Source: JBCCQH01 sp039024435
GTDB lineage: Bacteria > Bacteroidota > Bacteroidia > J057 > JADKCL01
NCBI GenBank assembly: GCA_039024435.1
Contig: JBCCQH010000036.1
Location: 1-58,648, forward strand
Reading direction: 5' to 3'
DNA: 58,648 nucleotides
Shown here: piece by piece, positions 8,782-17,811 of the stretch
Layout: every line of letters begins with the position of its first letter
Position numbering within the stretch: position 1 is the stretch's first letter
Made by a program: the position numbers and the translations under genes
The notes under the pieces: model-generated
Databases searched by the model: none
What the model was told of the DNA's origin: nothing
The model's input: only the letters and a program-made list of their open reading frames with translations

Positions 8782-9024
8782 ATGAGCAAGGAATACAAAT
8801 ACATTACCGATCACCTTGAGCGGTTGAGCATCGAGCAATTGCATGCAGTTCAAGCTCGAATTGATAATCTACTGGCGGAGTCAATTCAATTACCGGATTT
8901 CACTGAAGCCCAGGAAAGGGAGCTTGAGCGCCGTTACAAAGACGTGCAAGAAAATCCGGGCCATGGCGTAGATTGGGAAGGGTACATGGATGCATTTGAG
9001 GCAAAGAATGGATTTCGGGTATAG
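8782..9024 (+). CDS. Antitoxin, addiction-module component family
   Basis: An 80-aa acidic protein with an N-terminal helical part (ERLSIEQLHAVQARIDNLL) and an acidic, Trp-containing C-terminus (VDWEGYMDAF), as in the short antitoxins of the TIGR02574-like addiction-module family that pair with RelE/ParE toxins. Its 3' end overlaps the toxin start by 17 bp (start at 9008), the usual translational coupling. The ATG at 8782 is preferred; an upstream ATG at 8764 would add MLIFIE. A possible -7 box (TATCTTTA, 8769-8776) lies so close that the message could be nearly leaderless. The antitoxin presumably binds its toxin and represses this promoter (family knowledge). Confidence 0.8.
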   Translation: MSKEYKYITDHLERLSIEQLHAVQARIDNLLAESIQLPDFTEAQERELERRYKDVQENPGHGVDWEGYMDAFEAKNGFRV

Positions 9025-9310
9025 TCTAACGATACGGCAGAAAGCGCAACGGGAAATCGATGAAGCTTTTGATTGGTATGAGAAGCGATCTCTTGAGACC
9101 GGGAAGAGGTTTTTGATTGAAGTAAAGGCAGCCGTTGAATTGATAACTCAACATCCTCAAATCGGTATGATATATCGGGATCCCATTCGCCGTAAGCCCC
9201 TCACTCGATTTCCTTTCCAAATCGTATACGCACTAAGGGACTCAAGTGTTGAAATCATCGCCGTATGGCATACCAGTCGCGATCCCGATGGTTGGGAAGA
9301 CCGCCTCTGA
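9008..9310 (+). CDS. RelE/ParE-family toxin
   Basis: A 100-aa basic protein with the ParE/RelE fold signature: N-terminal helices (QREIDEAFDWYEKRSLETG) and the C-terminal beta-sheet pattern RRKPLTRFPFQIVYAL...VEIIAVWHTSRDP. ParE-like members poison DNA gyrase and RelE-like members cleave mRNA on the ribosome; sequence alone does not decide between these. The start at 9008 lies inside the antitoxin gene; an upstream ATG at 8990 would add MHLRQR. The end of the gene is 3 bp from the convergent GH92 stop, so the pair looks inserted between two - strand genes. Confidence 0.85.
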   Translation: MDFGYSLTIRQKAQREIDEAFDWYEKRSLETGKRFLIEVKAAVELITQHPQIGMIYRDPIRRKPLTRFPFQIVYALRDSSVEIIAVWHTSRDPDGWEDRL

Positions 9311-9313
9311 TCC

Positions 9314-12300
9314 TTATTCCACCCAAATTTCATCGGCAAAGACCCAGGTGGCTCCGCCCGCGCCCAGGTGCCACGCGGGACAGACGCCATAATTCAGCGC
9401 CCGCATCCGCACGTAGCGCCCCTCCGTGGCCGCCGCCAGATTCAGTTCCAGGTCCCGCGTCACTGCCGTGTAGTCATTGTCCGGTACATCCGGTTGTACG
9501 GTCCCCAATTCCGCAAAGCTTTCCCCGTCCTTGGAAACGGCAAAGGTCACTTCCCGCGGCAGCCAGATCCACGAACCGATGTCCTGCAAAAACCCCGCCC
9601 CAACTTGGGAAAACTTCTTGACTGCCCCCAAGTCCAGCACCACTTCCAGATCCTTGCGGTAGCCCTGCCAGCGCCCAGTGCGGAAATTGGGGCCGCCCCG
9701 CAAGTAATCGATCAGGGCCGCATCGCCCCCGGCGGAATACTGATTGGCGTACTCAGAAAAGAGTTCAAGTGATCGGCGGTCGTCTACCTTGTGGTAGGTG
9801 GCACTCACTACGGCGCTGCGCCGCCCATCGGGCATCTCCGCAAAGGCAAACAGCGTTGTGGTTTCCGTCAAGCGCAGCGGTCCCGCGTAGGGCAGGGTCA
9901 CTTGGTCGGCTGCGTACCGCTCCCCGATGAAATAGCGAATTTCCGCCTCCGGGTCGACCGACTTGATCTCCACCCGCAGCGAATCGGTAAAGGTTTCCCG
10001 GGCCGCGGAGAAATACGGGACCACCGCGAGGCGCACCTCCGGAGGAGTGGTAAAGGGGCGTTCCAGGCCCTCGGCCGCCGCGACCGGTGTGTCCGACATT
10101 TCCAGGACCAGTTCTCCCCCCGCCAGTAGATCACCGTGGCGCAGATAAGACTTGCGGTGCGCTTGCCCGTTGAGGACCGCGTCGCCCCAGTAGCGCTTTC
10201 CGGCATCGGTCCCTTCGGCCCGGATGGTAAACTTTTTCCCATTCTCAAAATACAAGGTTGCCTCGGGAAACAAAGGAGATCCCAGCACATACTGGTCCGT
10301 CCCCGGCGTAACCGGATAAAATCCCAGCGCACTCAAAACGTACCAGGCGCTCATCTGGCCACAGTCCTCGTTGCCGGAGAGGCCGTCCGGGGCCGGCCGG
10401 TACAATTCTTCCATGATCTGCCGTACCCGCGCCTGGGTTTTGGCTGGTGCCCCCACGTAATTGTACAGATAAGCGACGTGGTGGCTCGGTTCGTTTCCGT
10501 GGGCGTACTGCCCGATCAGACCTGTGATGTCCGCCTGATCCCGACCGGTGGTGGCACTCTCCGCAACAAACAATTCGTCCAAGCGCTGCTCCAATCCCCC
10601 GTGCGGTTTCAATAGGGCATCGAGCCGGGCAATGTCCTGCGGCACAAACATGCTGTACTGCCAGGCATTGGCTTCGGTGAAGTTAAAATTCACTTCGCGG
10701 GGATCGAATCCCGGCTGCCAGCCCCCGTTCATCTTGGCCCGGAAAAAGCCCGTCTCCGGGTCGAACAGATTCAGGTAAAACTGCGCTCGGTCCACGAAGG
10801 CAGCTTCCGGATCACCGTTGGGAAACGCTGCGGTGGATTTGCCCATCGCCCGGGCCATTTCCCCGATGCACCAGTCGTCGTAAGCATATTCCAGGGTCTT
10901 TGAGACCGATTCTGGTTCCTCTCCCGCCCCGATGAAACCATTTTTGCGGTAGGGGGCGAGGCCCAAATGGTCCTGCCGGGCGGAGTGGACCATGGCGGCC
11001 AAGGCGAGTTCCGCATCAAATTCGCGGATGCCCTTGAGGTAAGCGTCGGCGATTACAGGAATGGCGTGATAACCGATCATACAGCCGGTGTAGTTGCCCG
11101 AAAGTTCCCAGATGGGCAAAATTCCTCCGTCCCGGTAGTGGCGCAGCAGGGTCCGAATAAATGCCCCGGTTCGTCGCTGTTCGATCAGTGTAAATAGTGG
11201 GTGGGTGGCCCGGAAGGTATCCCACAAGGAAAAAACAGTGTATTGTTCGTCGGCGTTCACTTTGCGATTGGCGCCGTCTAGTCCCCGGTACTCCCCGGTC
11301 ACGTCCGAAAATAGATTGGGGGCGATCATCGTGTGGTACAGTGCAGTATAAAAATTGACTTTTTGCTCCCGGGAACCGCCCTGGACCACAATTTTGTTGA
11401 GTTGCCGGTTCCAGGCCGCATTGGCCGCGGCTTTGACCGCTGCAAAGTCCCAGGTGCGCATTTCCTGTTCCAATGCCGCCCAGGCTCCGCCGATGCTCAC
11501 CGCCGATATGCCGCAGCGCACCTGCAAGACCCCGTCGGCGACCGGGGGGAAGGTAAAGCGCCCCACGACGTGGTGGCCGTTGACGACATCGCCGGAGGGC
11601 GAGCGGTCGTGGCCCATGACTTCCTGGTCCACGAAGGGGCGGGAAAATTCGATGGCAAAAAAGACACGCTGGTCTTTGGCCCAGGCGTTGGAGAAGCGGA
11701 ACCCCTCGATGTGGCGGTCGTCCACGATGCGAAGAGCGGCCTCCTTGACCGGATCCCGGTGGGCCAGGTCGAGGATCAAGTGCAGGGAGTCTTCCGGGGT
11801 GGCGGTGTAGCGGTGCAGTCCGCAACGTTCGGTCGCGGTCAGCTCCACGTCGATGCCGTAATCGGATAGGCGGGTGCGGTAATATCCGGGAGCGGCGATT
11901 TCGTCGGCTTTGCGGAAGCGGGAGGCGTAGCCGGAATCGGGGGCGGTGCCGGCTCCACTGGCGAAGGTAGGTGGGCCGGTGACCGGCATGAGGAGGATGT
12001 CACCGTAATCGCTGACGCCGGTTCCGCTGAGGTGGGTGTGGCTGAAGCCGTAGACGACCTTATTGGTGTAGTGGTAGCCAGAGCAGCCGTCCCAGCCTTC
12101 CAGGCGGGTATCCGGACTCAATTGCACCATACCGAAAGGCAGGGTCGCGCCGGGAAAGGTATGGCCGTGGCCGCCGGTCCCAATGAAGGGATCCACGTAC
12201 TGGGTCAAATTTTCTCCGGGATAGTTGACCTCGGGCCAGTTGACTTTTTCGAAGGGGGGCGGGGCCGGAACGCTGGGCTCCGCTTCCTCCGCACAGCCAA

Positions 12301-12364
12301 ATCCAATCCAGCCGCCCAGCAACAGGCCGGCGCTCCACTTGAGTATTTCCCTATGCCGATTCAT
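9314..12364 (-). CDS. GH92 alpha-mannosidase-type lipoprotein with C-terminal CBM-like domains
   Basis: A 1016-aa exported enzyme. The N-terminus is a lipoprotein-type signal (GGWIGFGC). The GH92 fold, about residues 45-790, shows family motifs such as YVDPFIGTGGHGHTFPGA, GFSHTHLSGTG, LWDTFRATHPLFTLI and GNEDCGQMSAWYVLSALGFY. GH92 enzymes are calcium-dependent exo-alpha-mannosidases that trim mannose from N-glycans or mannans. After the catalytic part there is a chitobiase C-terminal-like Ig domain (about 800-880) and a discoidin/F5-8C-like domain ending in FADEIWVE. The start at 12364 overlaps the end of the upstream ROK gene by 14 bp, so it is the last gene of the transporter-kinase-hydrolase operon. 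Longer frames toward 12868 lie inside the kinase gene and are not used. Confidence 0.93.
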   Translation of the reverse strand: MNRHREILKWSAGLLLGGWIGFGCAEEAEPSVPAPPPFEKVNWPEVNYPGENLTQYVDPFIGTGGHGHTFPGATLPFGMVQLSPDTRLEGWDGCSGYHYTNKVVYGFSHTHLSGTGVSDYGDILLMPVTGPPTFASGAGTAPDSGYASRFRKADEIAAPGYYRTRLSDYGIDVELTATERCGLHRYTATPEDSLHLILDLAHRDPVKEAALRIVDDRHIEGFRFSNAWAKDQRVFFAIEFSRPFVDQEVMGHDRSPSGDVVNGHHVVGRFTFPPVADGVLQVRCGISAVSIGGAWAALEQEMRTWDFAAVKAAANAAWNRQLNKIVVQGGSREQKVNFYTALYHTMIAPNLFSDVTGEYRGLDGANRKVNADEQYTVFSLWDTFRATHPLFTLIEQRRTGAFIRTLLRHYRDGGILPIWELSGNYTGCMIGYHAIPVIADAYLKGIREFDAELALAAMVHSARQDHLGLAPYRKNGFIGAGEEPESVSKTLEYAYDDWCIGEMARAMGKSTAAFPNGDPEAAFVDRAQFYLNLFDPETGFFRAKMNGGWQPGFDPREVNFNFTEANAWQYSMFVPQDIARLDALLKPHGGLEQRLDELFVAESATTGRDQADITGLIGQYAHGNEPSHHVAYLYNYVGAPAKTQARVRQIMEELYRPAPDGLSGNEDCGQMSAWYVLSALGFYPVTPGTDQYVLGSPLFPEATLYFENGKKFTIRAEGTDAGKRYWGDAVLNGQAHRKSYLRHGDLLAGGELVLEMSDTPVAAAEGLERPFTTPPEVRLAVVPYFSAARETFTDSLRVEIKSVDPEAEIRYFIGERYAADQVTLPYAGPLRLTETTTLFAFAEMPDGRRSAVVSATYHKVDDRRSLELFSEYANQYSAGGDAALIDYLRGGPNFRTGRWQGYRKDLEVVLDLGAVKKFSQVGAGFLQDIGSWIWLPREVTFAVSKDGESFAELGTVQPDVPDNDYTAVTRDLELNLAAATEGRYVRMRALNYGVCPAWHLGAGGATWVFADEIWVE

Positions 12365-13337
12365 GTTCCTCAATATCGCGGCAAAGTTCGTCCCAGGCAA
12401 GTGCGGCCGCCCCGAGAATGGCGGCGGACTTGCCTTCCAGTTGAGAAGCTTCGACGCGGACCCGCCCGCGAAACACCTGTAGGAGGTGGGCGTCGAGGGC
12501 CTGGCGGGTAGGTTCCAAGAGCAAATCCCCGGCTTCGGCCACGCCACCGTACAGGAAAATGACTTCTGGGCTGGTGATCGCCACGACATCAGCGAGGTGG
12601 CGCCCCAGGATGCGGCCGGTATAATCAAAGGCGGCAATGGCGGCTTCATCGCCCGCGTGGGCGGCTTCGAAGACCGTGCGGGCGGAAATCTCTCCCTGGG
12701 GACGGTTGCGCCACGCACTGGGAACACTGGACTGGGCCAACTGATCGAAAAAATTTTGCCGCAATCCCCGGGCGGAGACGTAGGTTTCCAGGCAGCCGTG
12801 CTTGCCACAGGAGCAGAGTCGACCGTCCCGAATGGCCGTGGTGTGCCCGACTTCACCGCCGAATCCACTCGACCCGTAGATCAATTTTCCATTGGTGACG
12901 ATGCCGCTACCGAGTCCGGTGCCAATGGTGATGACGATAAAATCGTCCCGGTCTTTGGCGGCTCCGAAATGCTTTTCTCCGAGGGCGGCGGCATTGGCAT
13001 CGTTGGTGAGGACGACCGGGTAGCCGAGGGCATCTTGCATGAGTCCGGCGAGGTCGACCACGCCTTTCCAGGGCAGATTGGGGGCATACTCGATGCGGCC
13101 GGTGTAGTAGTTGCCATTGGGCACGCCCACCCCGATGCCACAGACCCGGTACGGCGGAGACAATTCCGAAAGCATGTCTGCGACGCCTTTTTGGACGGCG
13201 GAAACAAACCAGTTTGCTTGCGGATGCTCGGCGGTCAGGTACTTCCGTTGGGCCAGCAATTGACCATCTCGGTTGACCAGTCCCACGGCGGCGCTGGTTC
13301 CACCAATGTCAATGCCAATAACGTACGTTCGATCCAT
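12351..13337 (-). CDS. ROK-family sugar kinase (glucokinase/mannokinase type)
   Basis: A 328-aa cytoplasmic kinase. Seen: N-terminal ATP motif VIGIDIGGTSAAVGLV, substrate region LTNDANAAALGE with the catalytic Asp, GTGLGSGIV, GGEVGH, and the ROK zinc motif CSCGKHGCLE. ROK enzymes phosphorylate glucose, mannose, fructose or N-acetylhexosamines with ATP. The substrate here is probably the hexose released by the GH92 enzyme and imported by the adjacent transporter (inference). The ATG at 13337 is placed 14 bp after the transporter stop. The downstream end overlaps the GH92 start. Confidence 0.93.
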   Translation of the reverse strand: MDRTYVIGIDIGGTSAAVGLVNRDGQLLAQRKYLTAEHPQANWFVSAVQKGVADMLSELSPPYRVCGIGVGVPNGNYYTGRIEYAPNLPWKGVVDLAGLMQDALGYPVVLTNDANAAALGEKHFGAAKDRDDFIVITIGTGLGSGIVTNGKLIYGSSGFGGEVGHTTAIRDGRLCSCGKHGCLETYVSARGLRQNFFDQLAQSSVPSAWRNRPQGEISARTVFEAAHAGDEAAIAAFDYTGRILGRHLADVVAITSPEVIFLYGGVAEAGDLLLEPTRQALDAHLLQVFRGRVRVEASQLEGKSAAILGAAALAWDELCRDIEEHESA

Positions 13338-13351
13338 TGAAATAGAGGGTT

Positions 13352-14782
13352 CTAGGTTTCGGCGGTCGCGACCCGGTGGCCTCGCCAGCCGAAAAAAGCA
13401 ATGTACAAGTAACAAACCAAGGGCACGAGGAAGGACAACTGCAGGCTTCCGGTTGCATCGGCAAGGTACCCTTGAAGTGGGGGGATCAACGCCCCGCCAA
13501 AAATAGCCATGATCAGCAGGGACGAACCCTGGCTGGTGTATTTGCCGAGTCCCTTGATGGACAAGGTGAAGATGTTTGACCACATGATCGAGTGGAACAC
13601 CCCCGTACCGATGACGGCCCAGAAGGCCCATTTTCCACTTCCCAGTACGGTGACCAGCAAAAGCAGAATCACGATCAGCGAGAATACGGTGACGGAGCGG
13701 GCAGCCCGGCCCCGACCAGCGACAAATGCCCCGTAGTTGAGCGCCAACAGTGCCAAATAGAGCACAATTTCTCGGAAGGGCAGGAATTCCCAACGGAAAT
13801 GGCCCCCTTCGGCCCGGAGGCTGGTCACGATGTAGATGAAGAAAAAGGTGCCCAGGGAAATGGCGGCCATCAGTCCGAATTTACGGGCCGGTTGTGCCAT
13901 TCGCCCGAGCGAAACCGCCCCCATCAGGCGACCGATCATCAACCCGCCCCAGAAATAAGCGAGGAATTTGTTGCCTTCTTCTCCGGAAAAGTTCCCGATT
14001 TCCGGCAAGCTGAGGTACTGCACCAGAAAGCTGCCGCAGGCAACTTCCGCCCCGACGTACATGAAGATGGCCACGATGCCGAAGCGCAGATGCCGAAAGC
14101 GCAGCGCACCGAGACCACTGCCCAATTGGGCTTGATTGCGGAAGGGGGGCATTTTGCTGAACGCCACCAGGACGGCACACACGGCGAAAACGCCGCCGTA
14201 GAAAAGATAGGTGGCCCCCACCGATTCCACCGCGGAGGTTTCCGCCGATTCACCGCTGTCCGAAAACATCCGGTAGATCAGAAAGGCGCCGAGCAAGGGA
14301 CCGAGGGTGGTGCCCAGCGAATTGAAGCCCTGGGACAGGTTGAGGCGGCTGGAGGCGGTATCCGGGGGCCCAAGAATCGCGGCGTAAGGATTGGCGGCAA
14401 TCTGCAAAACTGTTACCCCGGCGGCCAATACGAACAGCGCAAACAGGAAAAAACCGTACGAGCTCAGGTAAGCGGCCGGATAAAACAAGGCGCAGCCGAG
14501 TCCACAGCCCAGTAGTCCGGACACCATCCCATTTTTATACCCAATGCGGTTGATCGGATCACCGTAGCGCGCCGAAACCAGGAAGTACAGCAGGGAAAAC
14601 ACAAAAAATGCACTGAAGAAGGCGGTTTGGACGAGGCTGGATTGAAAGGTCGTCAGCTCGAATATGCCTTTGAAGGCCCGGATCAGGACATCATTCATCA
14701 CCGTGATGAAGCCCCACAAGAAAAACAGCAGGGTAAGCAGAATGAACGATCCGTTATAGCTTTGTTCGGGAGTTCTTTTCAT
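13352..14782 (-). CDS. FucP/GluP-type MFS sugar:proton symporter
   Basis: A 476-aa major facilitator protein with about 12 membrane helices. The N-terminus has the FucP/NagP-family pattern FILLTLLFFLWGFITVMNDVL, where the Asn-Asp pair is typical of these sugar symporters, and ANPYAAILGPPDTASSRLNL, the conserved loop. It should import a hexose across the inner membrane with protons. It is the first gene of a three-gene operon with the ROK kinase and GH92 enzyme, divergent from the LacI regulator, and two matching operators lie in the shared 276-bp region. Confidence 0.93.
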   Translation of the reverse strand: MKRTPEQSYNGSFILLTLLFFLWGFITVMNDVLIRAFKGIFELTTFQSSLVQTAFFSAFFVFSLLYFLVSARYGDPINRIGYKNGMVSGLLGCGLGCALFYPAAYLSSYGFFLFALFVLAAGVTVLQIAANPYAAILGPPDTASSRLNLSQGFNSLGTTLGPLLGAFLIYRMFSDSGESAETSAVESVGATYLFYGGVFAVCAVLVAFSKMPPFRNQAQLGSGLGALRFRHLRFGIVAIFMYVGAEVACGSFLVQYLSLPEIGNFSGEEGNKFLAYFWGGLMIGRLMGAVSLGRMAQPARKFGLMAAISLGTFFFIYIVTSLRAEGGHFRWEFLPFREIVLYLALLALNYGAFVAGRGRAARSVTVFSLIVILLLLVTVLGSGKWAFWAVIGTGVFHSIMWSNIFTLSIKGLGKYTSQGSSLLIMAIFGGALIPPLQGYLADATGSLQLSFLVPLVCYLYIAFFGWRGHRVATAET

Positions 14783-14825
14783 TAAGTTTGCCGCTCAAAG
14801 CCGCTGAATATCCCATTTTATCGTG

Positions 14826-14839
14826 CTAAAACGTTTCAG
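14826..14839. promoter_or_regulatory. LacI-family operator, transporter-proximal
   Basis: CTAAAACGTTTCAG, a near-perfect palindrome centred on CG, 43 bp upstream of the transporter start. It matches the site at 15000-15013 at all but three positions. The AAACGTTT core is typical of LacI/GalR-family operators, so it is probably bound by the divergent regulator at 15059. Confidence 0.7.
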
Positions 14840-14999
14840 GCGGCTTTGGGTCAATATACCAAATGCCCGGGGAAAATAGCAGTGTGCCAAGCAAATTGTC
14901 CGGCAAAACATTACACGCGCAATAAATCTCATTGTTTTGTTCATGAATCCCTTGCCGCTCTGCTGCGAATGGCGTATATTTTGTGCCAACTGTTGCATT

Positions 15000-15013
15000 C
15001 TAAACCGTTTTAG
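15000..15013. promoter_or_regulatory. LacI-family operator, regulator-proximal
   Basis: CTAAACCGTTTTAG, a palindrome with one mismatched pair, 45 bp upstream of the LacI start. With the site at 14826 it forms a pair about 174 bp apart, suited to looping and autoregulation. Confidence 0.7.
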
Positions 15014-15058
15014 TAAGATCAAAACGTCCATCATTAACCACCCGAAAACGCATCGATT

Positions 15059-16096
15059 GTGAAAAAGAAAACTTCTCTGGCAGACATTGCAAAAGCACTT
15101 GGTGTATCCAAAACCCTCGTCTCCATGGTCCTCAACGGCAAAGGCAATGACAATGGCATCAACGAGGACACCCAAAAGCGCGTCTGGGCCAAGGCCAAAG
15201 AACTGAACTACAAGCCAAACATGATGGCCCGCAGTCTCCGCATGGGCCGTTCCCACACCCTCGGCCTCATCGTGGCTGACATCTCAAATGCATTTTACGC
15301 CCGCATGTGCCGTTCGGTCGAGGATGCCGCCAGCAAGCGGGGCTATTACGTCCTGTTCGGTAGCTCTGACGAAAAAGCGGACAAGGAGCGGACTCTGATC
15401 CAAATGCTCCGGGACCGCGGCGTCGACGGCCTCATCATTTCCACCACCCTCGCCAACAATGAGGACATCGAAGAACTCAAAAAAGAGAATTTTCCCTTTG
15501 TACTGGTCGACCGCTTCATTCCGGGGGCGGAGATGCCATTTGTGACCGCGGACAACTATGCGGGCAGTGTCGAGGTCGTAGAGCACATGATCAAAAACGG
15601 AGTGGACCGCATCGGGCAACTTACGATTTCGCCTTCGCACCTGACCTCGATCACCGAACGGACCCGCGGCTACCAAGATGCGCTCAAAAAGAACGGCATC
15701 GGTTTTGACCAAGCCTTGGTGCGGGAGATTTCCTACGACAATATCGCGGCCGACATGGCGCGGGTCCTTCCGGACTTGGTCCATCCGCCGCACAACATTC
15801 GTGGACTATTTGTGGTGAACAACAACTTGGCGATGGCCGCCTTGGAAGTGCTGAACTCGCTCGGAAAGCGCATTCCGGAGGATGTTGCGGTGGTCTGCTT
15901 CGACGACGTGGACCTGTTCCGTTTCGTTACCCCTCCGATCACCGCCGTTTCCCAGCCGGTTGCGGGCATGGGCCGCGAATCGGTGGAGATTTTGATCGAT
16001 ATGATCGAGCAAAAGGACAAATTTCAACTCAGCTCCGGCCAGCGTTTTTTGCCCACCACTTTGATCGTCCGTGAATCCTGCGGCAACAATGTCTAG
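15059..16096 (+). CDS. LacI/GalR-family transcriptional regulator
   Basis: A 345-aa regulator. Residues 4-50 hold the helix-turn-helix (SLADIAKALGVSKTLVSMVL) and hinge helix (NMMARSLRMGRS), followed by a periplasmic-binding-protein-like effector domain (TLGLIVADISNAFYARMC ... DDVDLFRFVTPPITAVSQP). It should control the divergent sugar operon and bind a sugar or sugar phosphate. A GTG start at 15059 is used because no in-frame ATG lies upstream within a sensible distance and the HTH begins right after it. Confidence 0.92.
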   Translation: MKKKTSLADIAKALGVSKTLVSMVLNGKGNDNGINEDTQKRVWAKAKELNYKPNMMARSLRMGRSHTLGLIVADISNAFYARMCRSVEDAASKRGYYVLFGSSDEKADKERTLIQMLRDRGVDGLIISTTLANNEDIEELKKENFPFVLVDRFIPGAEMPFVTADNYAGSVEVVEHMIKNGVDRIGQLTISPSHLTSITERTRGYQDALKKNGIGFDQALVREISYDNIAADMARVLPDLVHPPHNIRGLFVVNNNLAMAALEVLNSLGKRIPEDVAVVCFDDVDLFRFVTPPITAVSQPVAGMGRESVEILIDMIEQKDKFQLSSGQRFLPTTLIVRESCGNNV

Positions 16097-16100
16097 GGGA

Positions 16101-16299
16101 AATTTCCGATTGTTCGATTTCCGATTGGCGCGTCCTGGACGCGCAACCTATCATGAATCGTTGACCAATTAAAACACAATTCTTCCGACAGCCGCATTCA
16201 AACCTGTCGGTGTAAACCCGCGCGGCGAAGGTCGATTTCTCACTGTCACCACACCGCCGATTGCGGCCGAGTGGCAATCGGAAATCGGAAATCAGCCCA
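16101..16299. repeat. Intergenic block with inverted ATTTCCGATT-type repeats
   Basis: The spacer between the LacI gene and the convergent ATPase gene has ATTTCCGAT copies on its left (16102-16127) and inverted copies (CAATCGGAAATC at 16275-16286, ATCGGAAATC at 16289-16298) on its right, around about 130 bp. A GCGCGTC-CTG-GACGCGC stem sits inside the left part. The same GATTTCCGATTGGC 14-mer occurs at 29348-29361. No gene is seen; a MITE-like or REP-like element is possible. Confidence 0.45.
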
Positions 16300-16314
16300 T
16301 CGGAAATCCTAAAA

Positions 16315-17811
16315 TCAGTAATCCTGGAATTCGTCCTCGTCTTCGTCCAAGTTGCCGGAGAAGAGGCCACTCATGAGATCTTGGAATTGCAGGCCCTTTT
16401 CCAGTTGGTGCTTGCCGATCAAAGAATACTCGGCCATGCCGTGCAACAGGAATTCCATGAGGAAAAATTGCTCGGCGGGTCCGGTGCCCGGATGGTGCTT
16501 GCGCACGATGTCCGCCAGACCAGGAATGAGGAGCAGTTGCTTTTCGTACTCATCCTGGGGCATGTCCAGCAACAAGTCGACATTGTTGCCCGAGCCAAAC
16601 CACCGCACGATGGGATCGTAGGGATTGCCGCCTTTGCCGCGCTTGAGTTCCTCGGGGTTGGGGAAATAATGCGGAAACTGGGCGCGAACTGCCTTTCCGA
16701 TCAGATTTTGGGCGACGATGGCCGGGCCTTCCTGTTCCCCTTCGTACACCAGCTCAATTTTTCCGGTAATGGCAGGAATCACGCCCCAGAAGTCACCGAT
16801 CCGCACGTGTGATTGCGCGGCGCGTTCCCGGAGCATGCGGCGCTCGGCGGCACTGACCAGGTTTTCGTAGGCGGAGATCGTGAGGCGGGCCGAAACCCCG
16901 CTCTTTTGGTCCACGTACTCGCTGGCGCGCGCTTCGATGGCAATTTGTTCTACCAAATCGGCGGCGAGGTCGTGAATGACAACTTGATCCTCGACGCCGG
17001 CGGCGACCCGCGCTTCCTGCTCGGTGATCGTCCGCGAAATCTCAATCGACTTGGGATAGTGGGTCAGGATCTGGCTTTCGATCCGGTCTTTGAGCGGCGT
17101 GACGATTGAACCTCGATTGGTATAGTCTTCCGGATTTGCGGTAAAGACAAACTGGATGTCGAGGGGCAAGCGGAGTTTGAAGCCGCGGATCTGGATGTCC
17201 CCTTCCTGCAAGATGTTAAAGAGGGCGACCTGGATGCGGGCCTGCAAGTCGGGCAGTTCGTTGATGACGAAGATCGAGCGGTTGCTGCGCGGAATCATCC
17301 CAAAGTGGATCACGCGTTCGTCCGCGTAACTGAGCCGGAGATTGGCCGCTTTGATCGGGTCCACATCGCCGATGAGGTCAGCCACGGTGACGTCTGGCGT
17401 CGCCAATTTTTCCGCATATCGTCCATCGCGGTGCATCCAGGCGATGGGGGTATCGTCCCCGTGCTCGGCGATGATGTCGCGGGCGACCCGTCCGAGCGGA
17501 TTCAGGGGATCGTCGTTGAGGTCGCCGCCTTCGACGTAAGGCATCCATTCGTCGAGGAGCAGGGTCATCTGACGGGCGAGGCGGGTTTTGGCCTGGCCCC
17601 GTAGCCCGAGCAGGATCATGTTGTGGCGGCTCAGCAGCGCGCGTTCCAGGTCGGGAATGACCGTATCCTCATATCCGTGAATGCCAGAAAAGACCCCCTC
17701 GCCTCGCTTGAGCTTGAGGATGAGGTTTTCACGGAGTTCTTCTTTGATGGTGCGGGAACGGTAGCCCGATGCTTTGAGCTGGCCGAGGGTAGTAATCTGT
17801 GTGGGATCCAA
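16315..17811 (-). CDS. MoxR/ChlI-type AAA+ ATPase (magnesium-chelatase-like)
   Basis: A 498-aa AAA+ protein. Seen: a Walker A variant LLGLRGQAKTRLARQ near residue 67, sensor/Walker B region SIFVINELPDLQARIQVALF, and FTANPEDYTNRGSIVTPLKDR, all as in ChlI/BchI-like and MoxR ATPases. Such ATPases work with VWA-domain partners to insert metals or remodel complexes; the VWA gene just upstream at 18124-19218 is the likely partner. The canonical GxxGxGKT is replaced by GLRGQAKT, which is typical of this Bacteroidota subgroup. No ATG precedes the conserved N-terminus before an in-frame stop, so a TTG at 17811 is used and the start is uncertain. Confidence 0.85.
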   Translation of the reverse strand: MDPTQITTLGQLKASGYRSRTIKEELRENLILKLKRGEGVFSGIHGYEDTVIPDLERALLSRHNMILLGLRGQAKTRLARQMTLLLDEWMPYVEGGDLNDDPLNPLGRVARDIIAEHGDDTPIAWMHRDGRYAEKLATPDVTVADLIGDVDPIKAANLRLSYADERVIHFGMIPRSNRSIFVINELPDLQARIQVALFNILQEGDIQIRGFKLRLPLDIQFVFTANPEDYTNRGSIVTPLKDRIESQILTHYPKSIEISRTITEQEARVAAGVEDQVVIHDLAADLVEQIAIEARASEYVDQKSGVSARLTISAYENLVSAAERRMLRERAAQSHVRIGDFWGVIPAITGKIELVYEGEQEGPAIVAQNLIGKAVRAQFPHYFPNPEELKRGKGGNPYDPIVRWFGSGNNVDLLLDMPQDEYEKQLLLIPGLADIVRKHHPGTGPAEQFFLMEFLLHGMAEYSLIGKHQLEKGLQFQDLMSGLFSGNLDEDEDEFQDY

